From: JAGNNV01 sp031412915
Lineage (GTDB): Bacteria > Acidobacteriota > Vicinamibacteria > Fen-336 > JAGNNV01
NCBI GenBank assembly: GCA_031412915.1
Contig: JANODX010000096.1
Location: forward strand, 1-64,000
Direction of reading: 5' to 3'
Length of the DNA stretch: 64,000 bases
Shown: positions 43,677 through 52,404 of the stretch, piece after piece
How the letters are laid out: each line of letters begins with the position of its first letter
Position numbering within the stretch: position 1 is the stretch's first letter
The notes under the pieces: model-generated
Told to the model about the DNA's origin: nothing
Seen by the model: only the letters and a program-made list of their open reading frames with translations
The model's database searches: none
Position numbers and translations under genes: made by a program

Positions 43677-45280
43677 TGTCCCTCTGGAAGGGCCTCCTTC
43701 CCGTCCTCGGAGTCCTGGGCCTGGGCCTCGCCCCAGCCCCGCCTCAGACCGACACCGGGGGGCTGGGCAAATTGAGCTTTGGAACCTCGGGAGCAGCCGA
43801 GGCTCAGCCTCCATTTCTCCGTGGGGTGGCGGCGCTGCACAACTTCGCGTACGAGGAGGCCGTCCTCGAATTCCAGAAAGCCGAGCGGATCGATCCCACG
43901 TTCGCCATGGCCTACTGGGGAGAGGCCATGGCCTACAACCAGACGCTCTGGCTCAATCAGGACCCCGAGGCCGCACGGGGCATCCTGAAGCGCTTGGGCC
44001 CCACGAAGGAAGCGCGCGCGAAAAAAGCCGGGTCGGAGAAGGAGAGAGGTTTCCTCGCCGCCATCGACGTGCTGTTCGGACCTGGAGACAAGGCCGCGCG
44101 CGACCTCGCCTACGCGAAGGCCATGGAGCGGCTGTACCTGCGCTATCCGGGCGATCATGAGGTGGCGTGCTTCTATGCGCTGGCCCTTCTCGCCACCGCC
44201 ATGCGCAGCCCGGCCCTCTACTCCGAGGCGAACGAGGAGGTCCATCAGCACGCGCTCGTGGGAAGCGAAACCCAGGATCAGGTGGCGGCAATCCTCGACA
44301 AGGTCCTGAAGGCAAATCCCGGCCATCCAGGAGCCCTCCACTACTCCATCCACAACCACGATGACCCCGAGCACGCCAGGCTCGCCCTTCCCGCCGCGCG
44401 CCGGTACGCCAAGGCAGCACCCGACTCGTCGCACGCGCTGCACATGCCGGCCCACATCTTCGTGCAGCTCGGCAACTGGGCGGAGGCCGCGGCCACGGAC
44501 GAGGCTTCGTTCGCGCAATCGATCGCCTGGGTGAACCGGCACGGGTTCAGGATCGGCATGCGCGATTACCACAGCCTTTCCTGGCTCTGCTACGAGGTCC
44601 TCCAGCAGGGGCGGTTTCGCCGGGCGAGGGAGACCCTGGAACTGATCCGGGCCGGTATCGCCGACACGGGCGCGCAACGCCTCAAGGCCATTGAATCGGC
44701 CATGCGCGCCCAGTACGTCATCGATACGCGCTCGTGGGAGATGCTCCGCGATCAAGCGGACTTCAGCACCGCCGCGGAGTTGTTCGCGATCGGCATGAGC
44801 GGCGCGGAAGCGGGGCGTCCCCAGGTGGGCGTCCTCGCCATGAACGAACTCAAGAGGCGGTCCCAGGGCGGGAAGCTCGACGCCGCGGTCATGGAGAAGG
44901 AGCTCGCCGCCACTCTGGAACTCCGGCAAGGGCGGAAGGACCGCGCGGTCGCACTCGCGGAAGAAGCGGTGGCTATCGAAAAAAAGCTCCCGCCCCCGCT
45001 CGGTCCACCCCGGCCCGTGAAACCAGCCCTGGAGCTGTATGGGGAGATTCTCCTGGAGGCGGGTCGGGCCCGGGACGCCGCCCTTGCCTTCGAGCACGCA
45101 CTCGCCCGCTGGCCGAACCGCTCGGCCTCCCTGCTGGGGCTGGCTCGCGCCTCGGCGGCCGCGGGCGACCGGGTGGCCGCGCGAAGGAGCTACCGTCAAC
45201 TCCTTTCGAACTGGAGCCACGCGGATCCGGACGTGAACGGGCTCGACGAGGCCCGGCGGGCCGTCGCTGGGGCCAAGTGA
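43676..45280 (+). CDS. Exported TPR protein with conserved histidine-rich motifs
   Basis: 534 residues with a hydrophobic leader (LLPVLGVLGLGLAPAPP). TPR-like helices run throughout (LHNFAYEEAVLEFQKAERIDPTFAMAYWGEAMAYNQ..). The middle holds HYSIHNHDDPEHA and SSHALHMPAHIFVQLGNW, a recurring feature of an uncharacterised family of bacterial TPR proteins and suggestive of metal binding. GTG at 43676 shares its G with the molybdoenzyme stop (TAGTG) and follows GAGG, so the two genes are coupled and probably work together. Function otherwise unknown. Confidence 0.82.
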   Translation: MSLWKGLLPVLGVLGLGLAPAPPQTDTGGLGKLSFGTSGAAEAQPPFLRGVAALHNFAYEEAVLEFQKAERIDPTFAMAYWGEAMAYNQTLWLNQDPEAARGILKRLGPTKEARAKKAGSEKERGFLAAIDVLFGPGDKAARDLAYAKAMERLYLRYPGDHEVACFYALALLATAMRSPALYSEANEEVHQHALVGSETQDQVAAILDKVLKANPGHPGALHYSIHNHDDPEHARLALPAARRYAKAAPDSSHALHMPAHIFVQLGNWAEAAATDEASFAQSIAWVNRHGFRIGMRDYHSLSWLCYEVLQQGRFRRARETLELIRAGIADTGAQRLKAIESAMRAQYVIDTRSWEMLRDQADFSTAAELFAIGMSGAEAGRPQVGVLAMNELKRRSQGGKLDAAVMEKELAATLELRQGRKDRAVALAEEAVAIEKKLPPPLGPPRPVKPALELYGEILLEAGRARDAALAFEHALARWPNRSASLLGLARASAAAGDRVAARRSYRQLLSNWSHADPDVNGLDEARRAVAGAK

Positions 45281-45327
45281 GAGCGGCTCGGATGGGCGCG
45301 ACACGGCTGCTGAGAAACACGTTCAAG

Positions 45328-45461
45328 AACGGCCCATTCCGGGCACTCCTGGTGCAACGGTGGCTGAGCTTGCCCGCGCTGAGCCTGGTCGAAGCGTCGA
45401 AGCCACCGGCGGTCCCTTCGACCGTTCGACAGGGCTCACGGCAAGCAGGCTCAGGGACCGT
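45328..45461. repeat. REP-like dispersed repeat, copy C
   Basis: About 134 bases almost identical to copy A up to GCGGTCCCTTCGACC. There an extra GTTCGACAGGGCTCACGGCAAGCA is inserted in the hairpin loop before GGCTCAGGGACCG. The last bases run directly into the GTG start proposed for the sulfatase-like gene. Confidence 0.85.
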
Positions 45462-48132
45462 GGCGCTGCTGCTCGCCGTGCTCGGCCTGGGCGGGTGGCT
45501 TGCGCCCTCCTGCAGCACCCGACGGCCCGCCATCCGCAACGTCATTCTGATCAGCATCGACACCCTCCGCGCAGACCACCTGGGCAGTTATGGCTTCAAA
45601 CACCCGACCACCCCGCACATCGACGCAGTCGCACGCGAGGGCGTGCTGTTCCGAAACGTCTATTCGCCCGTTCCCGTGACCCTACCCGCTCATGCCTCCA
45701 TGCTCACGGGCACCTTCCCGCCCTCTCACGGAATCCGCGACAACCTCCACAAGCGGCTCCCGGACTCGGCCACGACCCTGGCCGAGATCCTGAAGTCGAG
45801 GGGCTTCACCACCGCCGCGGTGGTCAGCAGCTTCGTGCTCGATCGTCGCTTCAACCTCAGCCAGGGCTTCGACAGCTATGACGATCGCTTTCAGGCGGTC
45901 CACAAGATCGGCGACTTCAACGAGCGCAAGGGCGACGAGACCACCCGGCTCGCGACCCAGTGGCTGACCGCACACGGCCGCGATCCGTTCTTCCTCTTCG
46001 TCCATTACTACGACCCGCACGACCCCTTCGAGCCGCCCGAGCCCTTCGCTTCGAAATGGGCCGCCGACCCCTACTCCGGCGAAGTGGCTTTCGCGGATCA
46101 CTGCGTGGGCGAAGTCATCGAGAAGCTCAAGGCCCTCGGGCTCTACGACTCGACCCTCATCGTCATCACCGGCGATCACGGGGAGATGCTCGGAGAGCAC
46201 GGCGAAATGAATCACGGTTTCTTCATCTACGAAAGCGCTCTCAAGGTGCCTCTCATCCTCCGGGCGCCGGGGCGGAAGGCGGCGGCCCGACAGGTCGATC
46301 AGCCCGTGAGCCTGATCGACATCATGCCCACCATCGCCTCGCTTCTGGGGGCCCCGGCCCAGAAGCAGGTGGCGGGCCTGGACCTTTCGCCCTGGCTCGA
46401 GAGCGATCGCCCCGGCCTCGGAGGACGGCCGCTCTACGCGGAGACCATCGCCCCCACGACCTACTATGGCGCGAGTTCCCTCCTCGGCGTGATCGTGGAC
46501 CGCTGGAAGTACATCGAGACTTCGCGCCCCGAGCTCTACGACCTCCGGAGCGACCCCTTAGAATCCGTCAATCTCTTTCAAAAAGAGCCCGCCCGCGCCG
46601 ATGCGATGGGCAGAGAAATCAAGGGGATCATCGCGACCGCCCCAAGACCCCAAGGATCCAACAATGACGCCGCCCTCGACCCGGCCGCGCGAGAGCGCCT
46701 GGAGGCGCTCGGATATCTGAGCCGGGGCGGGGGCTCGCCCTCAATCGCCTTCGACCGGACCAGGGAAGACCCCAAGGACCTGATCGGATTCTTCCGCACC
46801 GACCAGAAACTGTCGAAGCTGGCCGAGGGCAAGAAGTACGCAGAAGCCAGAGCCTTGTGCGACCAGATGCTTCGGGAAAGGCCCGGTTTCGCCGACTGCC
46901 ATCTGCAGATGTCCCGAATGGCGGCCGAAGAGGGCAACCTGGCGGCGGCCTATGAAAGTGCTAAGAAGGCCGTCAATCTGTCTCCCGGAAACGAAAAGGC
47001 GCGGCTGCACCTCGCGAGCCTCCTGCAAGGCCGGGGCGACCTCGACGGCGCGATCGCTCAATACCGGGAGGTCCTCAAGAGCCAGCCCGACTCGCTCGAT
47101 GCGCGGACTCTGCTCGGCCGCGCTCTCGCGGAGAAAGGCCGCTTCGACGAAGCGGTGAGCACGCTTCGCTCCGCTGTGGCCGCCCAGCCTGAAAGTGCCA
47201 CGGCCCGGACGCAGATGGGCTTCGCCCTGGCCAGGCAGGGAAAATTGCCGGAGGCCATCGAGAGCTACCGAAAGGCCGTCGCCCTCGACCCCGGTTCCGC
47301 CGACGCTCACGCCTATCTGGGCTCGGCTCTCGCGACCCAGGGCAATCTGGACGAGGCCATCGGGCACTTCGAGGAGGCGCTGCGCGCCCGGCCCGAGAGC
47401 GCGGAGTTGCACGATTGGCTCGGCACCGCCCTTCGAGAGAAGGGACGGCCGGACGATGCCCTCGTCCAGTTTCGTGAGGCGGTCCGGCTCGATCCAGCAC
47501 TCGCCGTGGCCCATCTCAACCTCGGCCGCGCGCTCAAACAAAAAGGAAACCTCGACGAAGCGGTGCAGCACTATCGTCGCGCCATCGCCATCAATCCCCG
47601 TCTGGCCGCAGCCCACAACAATCTGGGGAGCGCCCTCGGGTCCCAGGAGCGCCTCAGGGAGGCCGTCCAGGAGTTCCGCGCGGCGCTCCGGGTACAGGCG
47701 GACTACGACGAGGCCCATAACAACCTGGGCCTGGCCTTGCGGATGATGGGCGAGCGCGACCAGGCCCTCAAGCACTTCCGGGCGGCTCTCGCGCGCCGCC
47801 CGGACTGGTCGGCGCCCATGACCGAGATCGCGTGGATCCTGGCCACCCATACCGATCCCAGGGTGCGAAACCCCGTCGAGGCGGTGCGCCTGGCGGAACG
47901 CGCCGCGGAACTGACGGCTCGCCGGGACGCCGTCGCGCTCGATGCCCTGGCCGCGGCCTGTGCCGCGGCGGGCGATTGGGACCGTGCTTCGACCACGGCC
48001 GAGGCGGCGGTTGCCCTGGCCTCGGCTCGCTCCCCCGCCATGGCGGAAGACATCGCGAAGCGCCTTGCCCTCTACCGCCGCAAACAACCGTATCGGGAGC
48101 CATCAGGTAAGGGCTCCGGAACTGCGCGCTGA
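45460..48132 (+). CDS. Sulfatase-like alkaline-phosphatase-fold domain fused to TPR array
   Basis: 890 residues: a membrane-anchor or lipoprotein-like leader (VALLLAVLGLGGWLAPSC), an alkaline-phosphatase-superfamily domain to about 430, then roughly ten TPR units. Metal sites are clear: ISIDTLRADHLGSYG (Asp34) and ITGDHGEMLGEHGEMNHG. At the nucleophile site, where sulfatases have Cys-X-Pro-X-Arg, this protein has VTLPAH, placing Thr74 in the cysteine position and His for Arg. It may be a phosphatase, phosphodiesterase or transferase. The GTG at 45460 starts a good leader but has only a weak ribosome site and lies at the repeat edge; ATG at 45292 is an in-frame alternative read through the repeat. 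Confidence 0.82.
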   Translation: MALLLAVLGLGGWLAPSCSTRRPAIRNVILISIDTLRADHLGSYGFKHPTTPHIDAVAREGVLFRNVYSPVPVTLPAHASMLTGTFPPSHGIRDNLHKRLPDSATTLAEILKSRGFTTAAVVSSFVLDRRFNLSQGFDSYDDRFQAVHKIGDFNERKGDETTRLATQWLTAHGRDPFFLFVHYYDPHDPFEPPEPFASKWAADPYSGEVAFADHCVGEVIEKLKALGLYDSTLIVITGDHGEMLGEHGEMNHGFFIYESALKVPLILRAPGRKAAARQVDQPVSLIDIMPTIASLLGAPAQKQVAGLDLSPWLESDRPGLGGRPLYAETIAPTTYYGASSLLGVIVDRWKYIETSRPELYDLRSDPLESVNLFQKEPARADAMGREIKGIIATAPRPQGSNNDAALDPAARERLEALGYLSRGGGSPSIAFDRTREDPKDLIGFFRTDQKLSKLAEGKKYAEARALCDQMLRERPGFADCHLQMSRMAAEEGNLAAAYESAKKAVNLSPGNEKARLHLASLLQGRGDLDGAIAQYREVLKSQPDSLDARTLLGRALAEKGRFDEAVSTLRSAVAAQPESATARTQMGFALARQGKLPEAIESYRKAVALDPGSADAHAYLGSALATQGNLDEAIGHFEEALRARPESAELHDWLGTALREKGRPDDALVQFREAVRLDPALAVAHLNLGRALKQKGNLDEAVQHYRRAIAINPRLAAAHNNLGSALGSQERLREAVQEFRAALRVQADYDEAHNNLGLALRMMGERDQALKHFRAALARRPDWSAPMTEIAWILATHTDPRVRNPVEAVRLAERAAELTARRDAVALDALAAACAAAGDWDRASTTAEAAVALASARSPAMAEDIAKRLALYRRKQPYREPSGKGSGTAR

Positions 48133-48332
48133 GCTTGCCGAAGGGTGGCCCCTGAGCTGGTCGAAGGGCGGTCCCTGAGCTGGTCGAAGGGACGTCGCGA
48201 CGCAGACTGCGGTGGCTTCGACACGCTCAGCCACCGTTGCTGCTCCGGTCCCTGAGCTGGCCGAAGGGACGTCGCGACGCGGACTGCGGTGGCTTCGACA
48301 CGCTCAGCCACCGTTGCTCTGCTCCGGTCCCG
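48128..48332. repeat. REP-like repeat cluster with 77-base tandem unit, copy D
   Basis: Partial CTGAGC..GAAGGG units at 48128-48169 lead into two tandem units of 77 and 79 bases starting at 48170 and 48247. Each contains GGTCCCTGAGC..CGAAGGGAC and CGGTGGC..GCCACCG hairpins. It fills the gap between convergent genes and includes the stop codon of the sulfatase-like gene in its first unit. Confidence 0.88.
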
Positions 48333-48365
48333 GGTCCGTACCTTCACGCGAGCTGTGGCGGTCTT

Positions 48366-50102
48366 CTAGACCATGTTCTCGCGACTGCGTTCCAGGACCG
48401 TTCTCAGATTCGCGACCACGCGGTCGGTTTCCTTCTGCTTGAGGTTCAGGATCTCCGTGAGCGCGATGCCGATGTGGGGGATGAACTTGTCGATGTAGCC
48501 GCGCTTCTTGGCCTCGGCCTGCTCGCGCCGGCCCCGGCGGATGTGCATGCCCAGCCTTCGGCCCACTTCCATGAGGGCCAGGCGCAACTCCTTCACGATC
48601 TCGGTGTAGTGGGCGATCGCTTCCTTCGACTCCGACGTAAACGGCACCCACACCGAGGCGATGTGGACCATCAGGACCATGGGGCCTGAGGGCAAGGCCC
48701 CTTTCGACATCTGCATTCCGTAGCTGCGCCAGTCGATGCTCATGACCGCCTTGGTGATCGCGCACGCCGAGGCCTGGTACTGCAGGGGCACGCGGTTCGC
48801 GAAACGGAACAGCTCGATCAGCTCATCGCCGGGCAGCGAACCGCCGTGGGCGAGTGCTACTTCGACCTGAAAGGGATTGCCGCGATACACCGCGGGCGGG
48901 CGAGTCACCGCGTCGTAGAACTCCGCCTTGAATCGCGACCGGAGCCCCTTCAGCAGGGCCTCCTGACCGACCGGGGAAAGGCAGGCGGTGGGCGGGGCCA
49001 TGATCCTGACCTTCGTGAAGGCTTTGTGGATCCGTTCGATGGCCGGAGTGTCGAGATCGCGAGGCCGGGCCTTCGGCGACACGTCGGCGATCTTCAGGAC
49101 TTCGGCCACCACCTTGGGAGTGAGGCGCGAGAAGTCGTTCTTGAGGGCGGTGGCGATGTGGCGTTCCGTGGTGTCCTGGAACATGCGCATGAGATGCCCG
49201 ACCTCGACCCCGTAAGGATGCGGCTTGATCTCCTTGGCTTCTTCGGGAAGTTCGTGGATGGCGCGCTCGTAGGTGATGGTTTCCGAACCCGGCGGCGAAT
49301 AGAGGAGGCGGCAGTGCGGATTTGAAAGGGCGGTCTGCTCGACATAGTCGTCGACGCTGCGCCGGCCCTTCTTGTAGCTCGCCTCGAGCTCGATCTCGAC
49401 CCTCGTGCCGTGCTGCTTGTCCCATTCGGTCTTTTCTTCCTTGAGGACCAGGGGCTGGTTCTTGCGGGTGTCGACCGTGACCTCGAAGAGATGAGGCGCC
49501 GACTGCGGCGAAGTGCGGGAAATGATGGTGACCGGCTTGCCGGTCGTGAGTTGGCCGTACATGCCCGCGGCCGACACGCCGATGCCTTGCTGGCCGCGCT
49601 GCTGCTTGAGGCGGTGGAACTTCGAACCGTAGAGCAGCTTCCCGAACACCCGGGGAATCTGGGCCTTCACGATGCCGGGGCCGTTGTCTTCGACCGCGAT
49701 CCGAAACCGCTCTTCGGCAAGCTCCCGAATCTCCACCCGCAGTTCGGGGAGGATTCCCGCCTCCTCGCAGGCGTCGAGGGAGTTGTCGACGCATTCGCGC
49801 ACCGCGGTAAGGAGAGCCTTCTGCTTGTTGTCGAAACCGAGGAGATGCCGGTTCTTGACGAAGAACTCGGAGACGGAGATTTCGCGCTGCTTCTCGGCCA
49901 GGCTCTCGGCGGTGGCGCGACGGGCGGGGACCTTGCGCACCGGCTGTGCTACCGATCCTTCGGAATCGTCCTCCTCCAAAGGTGGGAGTTCGGGCGGGGC
50001 CTCGACCATCACCGGGGCCTCAACTCCCCTGTCCGCTTCACCCCCGTCCGCATCGAAGAGAGATGGCTGCAACGCCTTCACGCGAACGTTCTTCTTTGAC
50101 AT
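48366..50102 (-). CDS. top6B: DNA topoisomerase VI subunit B (orphan)
   Basis: 578 residues, type IIB topoisomerase ATPase subunit. A proline/acid-rich extension (1-70) precedes the GHKL ATPase domain: AVRECVDNSLDACEEAG (N-box, 100-116), VEDNGPGI (137-144) and RGQQGIGVSAAGMYGQL (169-185). The helix-two-turn-helix (TPKVVAEVLKIADVSPKARPRDL.. AIERIHKAF) and transducer domain (APPTACLSPVGQEALLKGL.. FRFANRVPLQYQASACAITKAV) follow. The A subunit, which holds the DNA-cleaving tyrosine and normally sits next to B, is absent from the window. ATG at 50102 is chosen over TTG at 50108; neither has a strong ribosome site. Mostly archaeal family, so transfer is likely. Confidence 0.93.
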   Translation of the reverse strand: MSKKNVRVKALQPSLFDADGGEADRGVEAPVMVEAPPELPPLEEDDSEGSVAQPVRKVPARRATAESLAEKQREISVSEFFVKNRHLLGFDNKQKALLTAVRECVDNSLDACEEAGILPELRVEIRELAEERFRIAVEDNGPGIVKAQIPRVFGKLLYGSKFHRLKQQRGQQGIGVSAAGMYGQLTTGKPVTIISRTSPQSAPHLFEVTVDTRKNQPLVLKEEKTEWDKQHGTRVEIELEASYKKGRRSVDDYVEQTALSNPHCRLLYSPPGSETITYERAIHELPEEAKEIKPHPYGVEVGHLMRMFQDTTERHIATALKNDFSRLTPKVVAEVLKIADVSPKARPRDLDTPAIERIHKAFTKVRIMAPPTACLSPVGQEALLKGLRSRFKAEFYDAVTRPPAVYRGNPFQVEVALAHGGSLPGDELIELFRFANRVPLQYQASACAITKAVMSIDWRSYGMQMSKGALPSGPMVLMVHIASVWVPFTSESKEAIAHYTEIVKELRLALMEVGRRLGMHIRRGRREQAEAKKRGYIDKFIPHIGIALTEILNLKQKETDRVVANLRTVLERSRENMV

Positions 50103-50193
50103 TGCCAAGATAGACCAGCGACCTCCGGGGGGCTTGAAAGGCCGAGTTTACGGGGTCTGCGCGGACCTAGTGGAATAAAGTCGGGAGTTGGCC

Positions 50194-51144
50194 ATGCCCC
50201 ACGCGTTATCCCCCTCCCAGGAAAGGACTCTCGCCTACACCTGCCTGGGGGTCGTCTACATCGTCTGGGGATCGACCTACGTCGGCATCCGCACGGTCAT
50301 CGCCCACATGCCGCCGTTCATTGCCGCGGCCATCCGGTTTCTGCTCGCCGGCAGTGCGCTGCTCGCCTTCACCCTGGCCACCGGGAAGTGGAAGAAGCCG
50401 ACGCGCGAGCAGTGGTGGAACGCCTCGATCGTGGGCATTCTCCTCATGGGAATCGGCAACGGGCTCATCATGTGGGCCCAACAGAGCATTCCCAGCGGGA
50501 CCACGGCGCTTCTCGTGGCTACTTTCCCCCTCTGGCTGACTCTGGCCGAGGCCCTGCTCAGCCGGGGCGCCTCTCTTCGTGTCCCCGTAATCTCGGGCGC
50601 TCTGGTGGGCCTGCTCGGCGTCTTCCTGATCGCCTCGGCGAAGGGCGATGTTTCGTTCGCGGGAGCGGGCACGCCGGTGATAGCTCTTATTGCGGTGCAG
50701 ACCGCTTCCATCTGCTGGACCATCGGCTATCTCAAGGCGAAGTCGCTGAAGGAGCGGCTTCCCCTGGTCATGGGCTCGGGGCTGGAGATGGCCGCGGGTG
50801 GTTTCTTCCTGCTCCTTCAATCGATCGTCTATCGGGAGGACTGGGGCCGCGTCCTTCGATCCCCCTGGAGCGCCTGGGGCGGGATCGTGTTCCTGGTCGT
50901 CTTTGGATCGATCATCGGCTTCACCGCCTTCTCCTACACACGTCATACCCTGCCGTCCCACGTCGTCGGCACCTACGCCTACGTGAACCCCCTGGTGGCC
51001 GTGATCTTCGGGCGCCTGTTCTTCTCGGAAACTCTGTCCAGCCGAACGATGCTGGGCGGCCTCCTGATCCTGGCCGCGGTGTTCGTCACGACCATCCCCG
51101 GTTCCTCACCCCCCGCCGAAGCCACCCAGGCCGAGGACCAGTAG
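50194..51144 (+). CDS. EamA-family (DMT) transporter
   Basis: 316 residues with ten hydrophobic helices in two EamA repeats (YIVWGSTYVGIRTVIAHMPPF.. ; GFTAFSYTRHTLPSHVVGTYAYVNPLVAVIFGRLFFSETL). This resembles YedA/RhtA-type inner-membrane exporters of amino acids or related metabolites. GGGAG lies six bases before the ATG. It stands alone, divergent from top6B and convergent with the NamZ-family gene. Confidence 0.9.
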   Translation: MPHALSPSQERTLAYTCLGVVYIVWGSTYVGIRTVIAHMPPFIAAAIRFLLAGSALLAFTLATGKWKKPTREQWWNASIVGILLMGIGNGLIMWAQQSIPSGTTALLVATFPLWLTLAEALLSRGASLRVPVISGALVGLLGVFLIASAKGDVSFAGAGTPVIALIAVQTASICWTIGYLKAKSLKERLPLVMGSGLEMAAGGFFLLLQSIVYREDWGRVLRSPWSAWGGIVFLVVFGSIIGFTAFSYTRHTLPSHVVGTYAYVNPLVAVIFGRLFFSETLSSRTMLGGLLILAAVFVTTIPGSSPPAEATQAEDQ

Positions 51145-51199
51145 CAGATCCTCACGGAAGGACAACGTCCGAGACGCAGAGGAGAAACCAGGGCCTTCC

Positions 51200-52369
51200 T
51201 CAGCGGTACATCAGATACGGCTTCCGAATCACCGCGAACGCGCGGGCTTCCGATTCGAACTGCGATTTGAACCTTCGAACCGGGCGGCCCGCCTCGATGG
51301 CCAGACGAACGTCGGAGGTGCCGCACAGAATGTCGATGGGCGGCTTGATGAGCTCGTATTCGTAGGGCGGCTTCCGCCAGGCGAACTTGCGCGGGTTCTG
51401 GGCTCGGGCCTTCTCGATCAAGGTCAGATAGGCGAAGAACGCGTCGATCCTCTTCCGGTCCGTGACATGGACTTCGACACCGCCGCACAGAACACCGGCG
51501 TGCTTCTGAAAGGTCGGAGTGAAGTAGCAGGGCCGGAAGCCGAAGCCTGCCAGGTCCGCGCGATTGAGATCACGTGCGAGCTTCCAGGGATCAAGCCACG
51601 GGGCCCCCACCAGATGAAACGGGCGGGTGGTGCCTCGACCTTCGGAGAGATTGGTGCCTTCGATGAGGCATCCCCCCGGATACACGTGAGCGGTATCTAC
51701 GGTGGGCATGTTGGGCGAAGGCAGGACCCAGGGCAGAGCGGTGTCTTCGAACGACATGGCGCGCCGATAGCCTTTCATGGGGACGATTTCCATGTCCGGC
51801 GAGAGGTCCAGCTCGTGAGCGAACATCAGAGCAAGTTCGCCCACGGTCATGCCGTGACGGACGGCGAGGGGATGCATGCCGACGAATGAGAGGTACCGGG
51901 GATCGAGAACATTCCCCTGGACCCCCAGGCCGCCGATGGGGTTCGGACGGTCCAGCACGATCAGGCGGACGCCGTGCATGGCACAGGCCCGGATGGCGTG
52001 CAACATCGTGTAGATGAACGTGTAGTAACGCGAGCCGACGTCCTGAATGTCGAAGATCAGGACGTCGATCCCGGCCAGCATTTCCGGGGTGGGAACGCGG
52101 GTCTCGCCGTAGAGGCTGAAGACACGCAGACCGGTCCTCGGGTCCTTGAGGTCGCCCACTTCTTCGAGATCCTGGGCATTCGCGAAAACGCCGTGCTCCG
52201 GACCGAAGAGTGCCATCAGTTTCGCGCCCTTCAGATTCTTGAGATGAAGGGCGGCATGGGTCAGGTCGGGAGTGACCGCGGTGGGATTTGCGAGCAGACC
52301 CAGGCGCTTCCCACGGATTCGCGAGGGGCGGGCCAGGAGTTCCTGGAGCCCGGTGCTTACCTGCTTCAA
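51200..52369 (-). CDS. DUF1343 / NamZ-family exo-beta-N-acetylmuramidase
   Basis: 389 residues. The family (glycoside hydrolase family 171, typified by Bacillus subtilis NamZ) releases N-acetylmuramic acid from the non-reducing ends of peptidoglycan fragments. GLLANPTAVTPDLTH, ALFGPEHGV, FDIQDVGSRYYTFIYTM, LDRPNPIGG, LPWVLPSPNMPT and FHLVGAPW are conserved. No signal peptide is visible with the TTG start at 52369, so the enzyme would act in the cytoplasm unless the true start is upstream. It follows the FHA/IPT gene by 35 bases in the same direction. Family call firm, start uncertain. Confidence 0.87.
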   Translation of the reverse strand: MKQVSTGLQELLARPSRIRGKRLGLLANPTAVTPDLTHAALHLKNLKGAKLMALFGPEHGVFANAQDLEEVGDLKDPRTGLRVFSLYGETRVPTPEMLAGIDVLIFDIQDVGSRYYTFIYTMLHAIRACAMHGVRLIVLDRPNPIGGLGVQGNVLDPRYLSFVGMHPLAVRHGMTVGELALMFAHELDLSPDMEIVPMKGYRRAMSFEDTALPWVLPSPNMPTVDTAHVYPGGCLIEGTNLSEGRGTTRPFHLVGAPWLDPWKLARDLNRADLAGFGFRPCYFTPTFQKHAGVLCGGVEVHVTDRKRIDAFFAYLTLIEKARAQNPRKFAWRKPPYEYELIKPPIDILCGTSDVRLAIEAGRPVRRFKSQFESEARAFAVIRKPYLMYR

Positions 52370-52404
52370 GAGGATTGGACCTCGATGCCCTGGGGAAGCC
52401 GACC

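Noticed and set aside
46741..48087. 448-codon open frame antisense to the TPR array
   Set aside because: Repeats in the translation simply mirror the TPR-coding repeats on the plus strand.
48128..48332. CRISPR-like array
   Set aside because: Only two long units that directly adjoin each other, without unique spacers, and no cas genes; they belong to the REP-like family.
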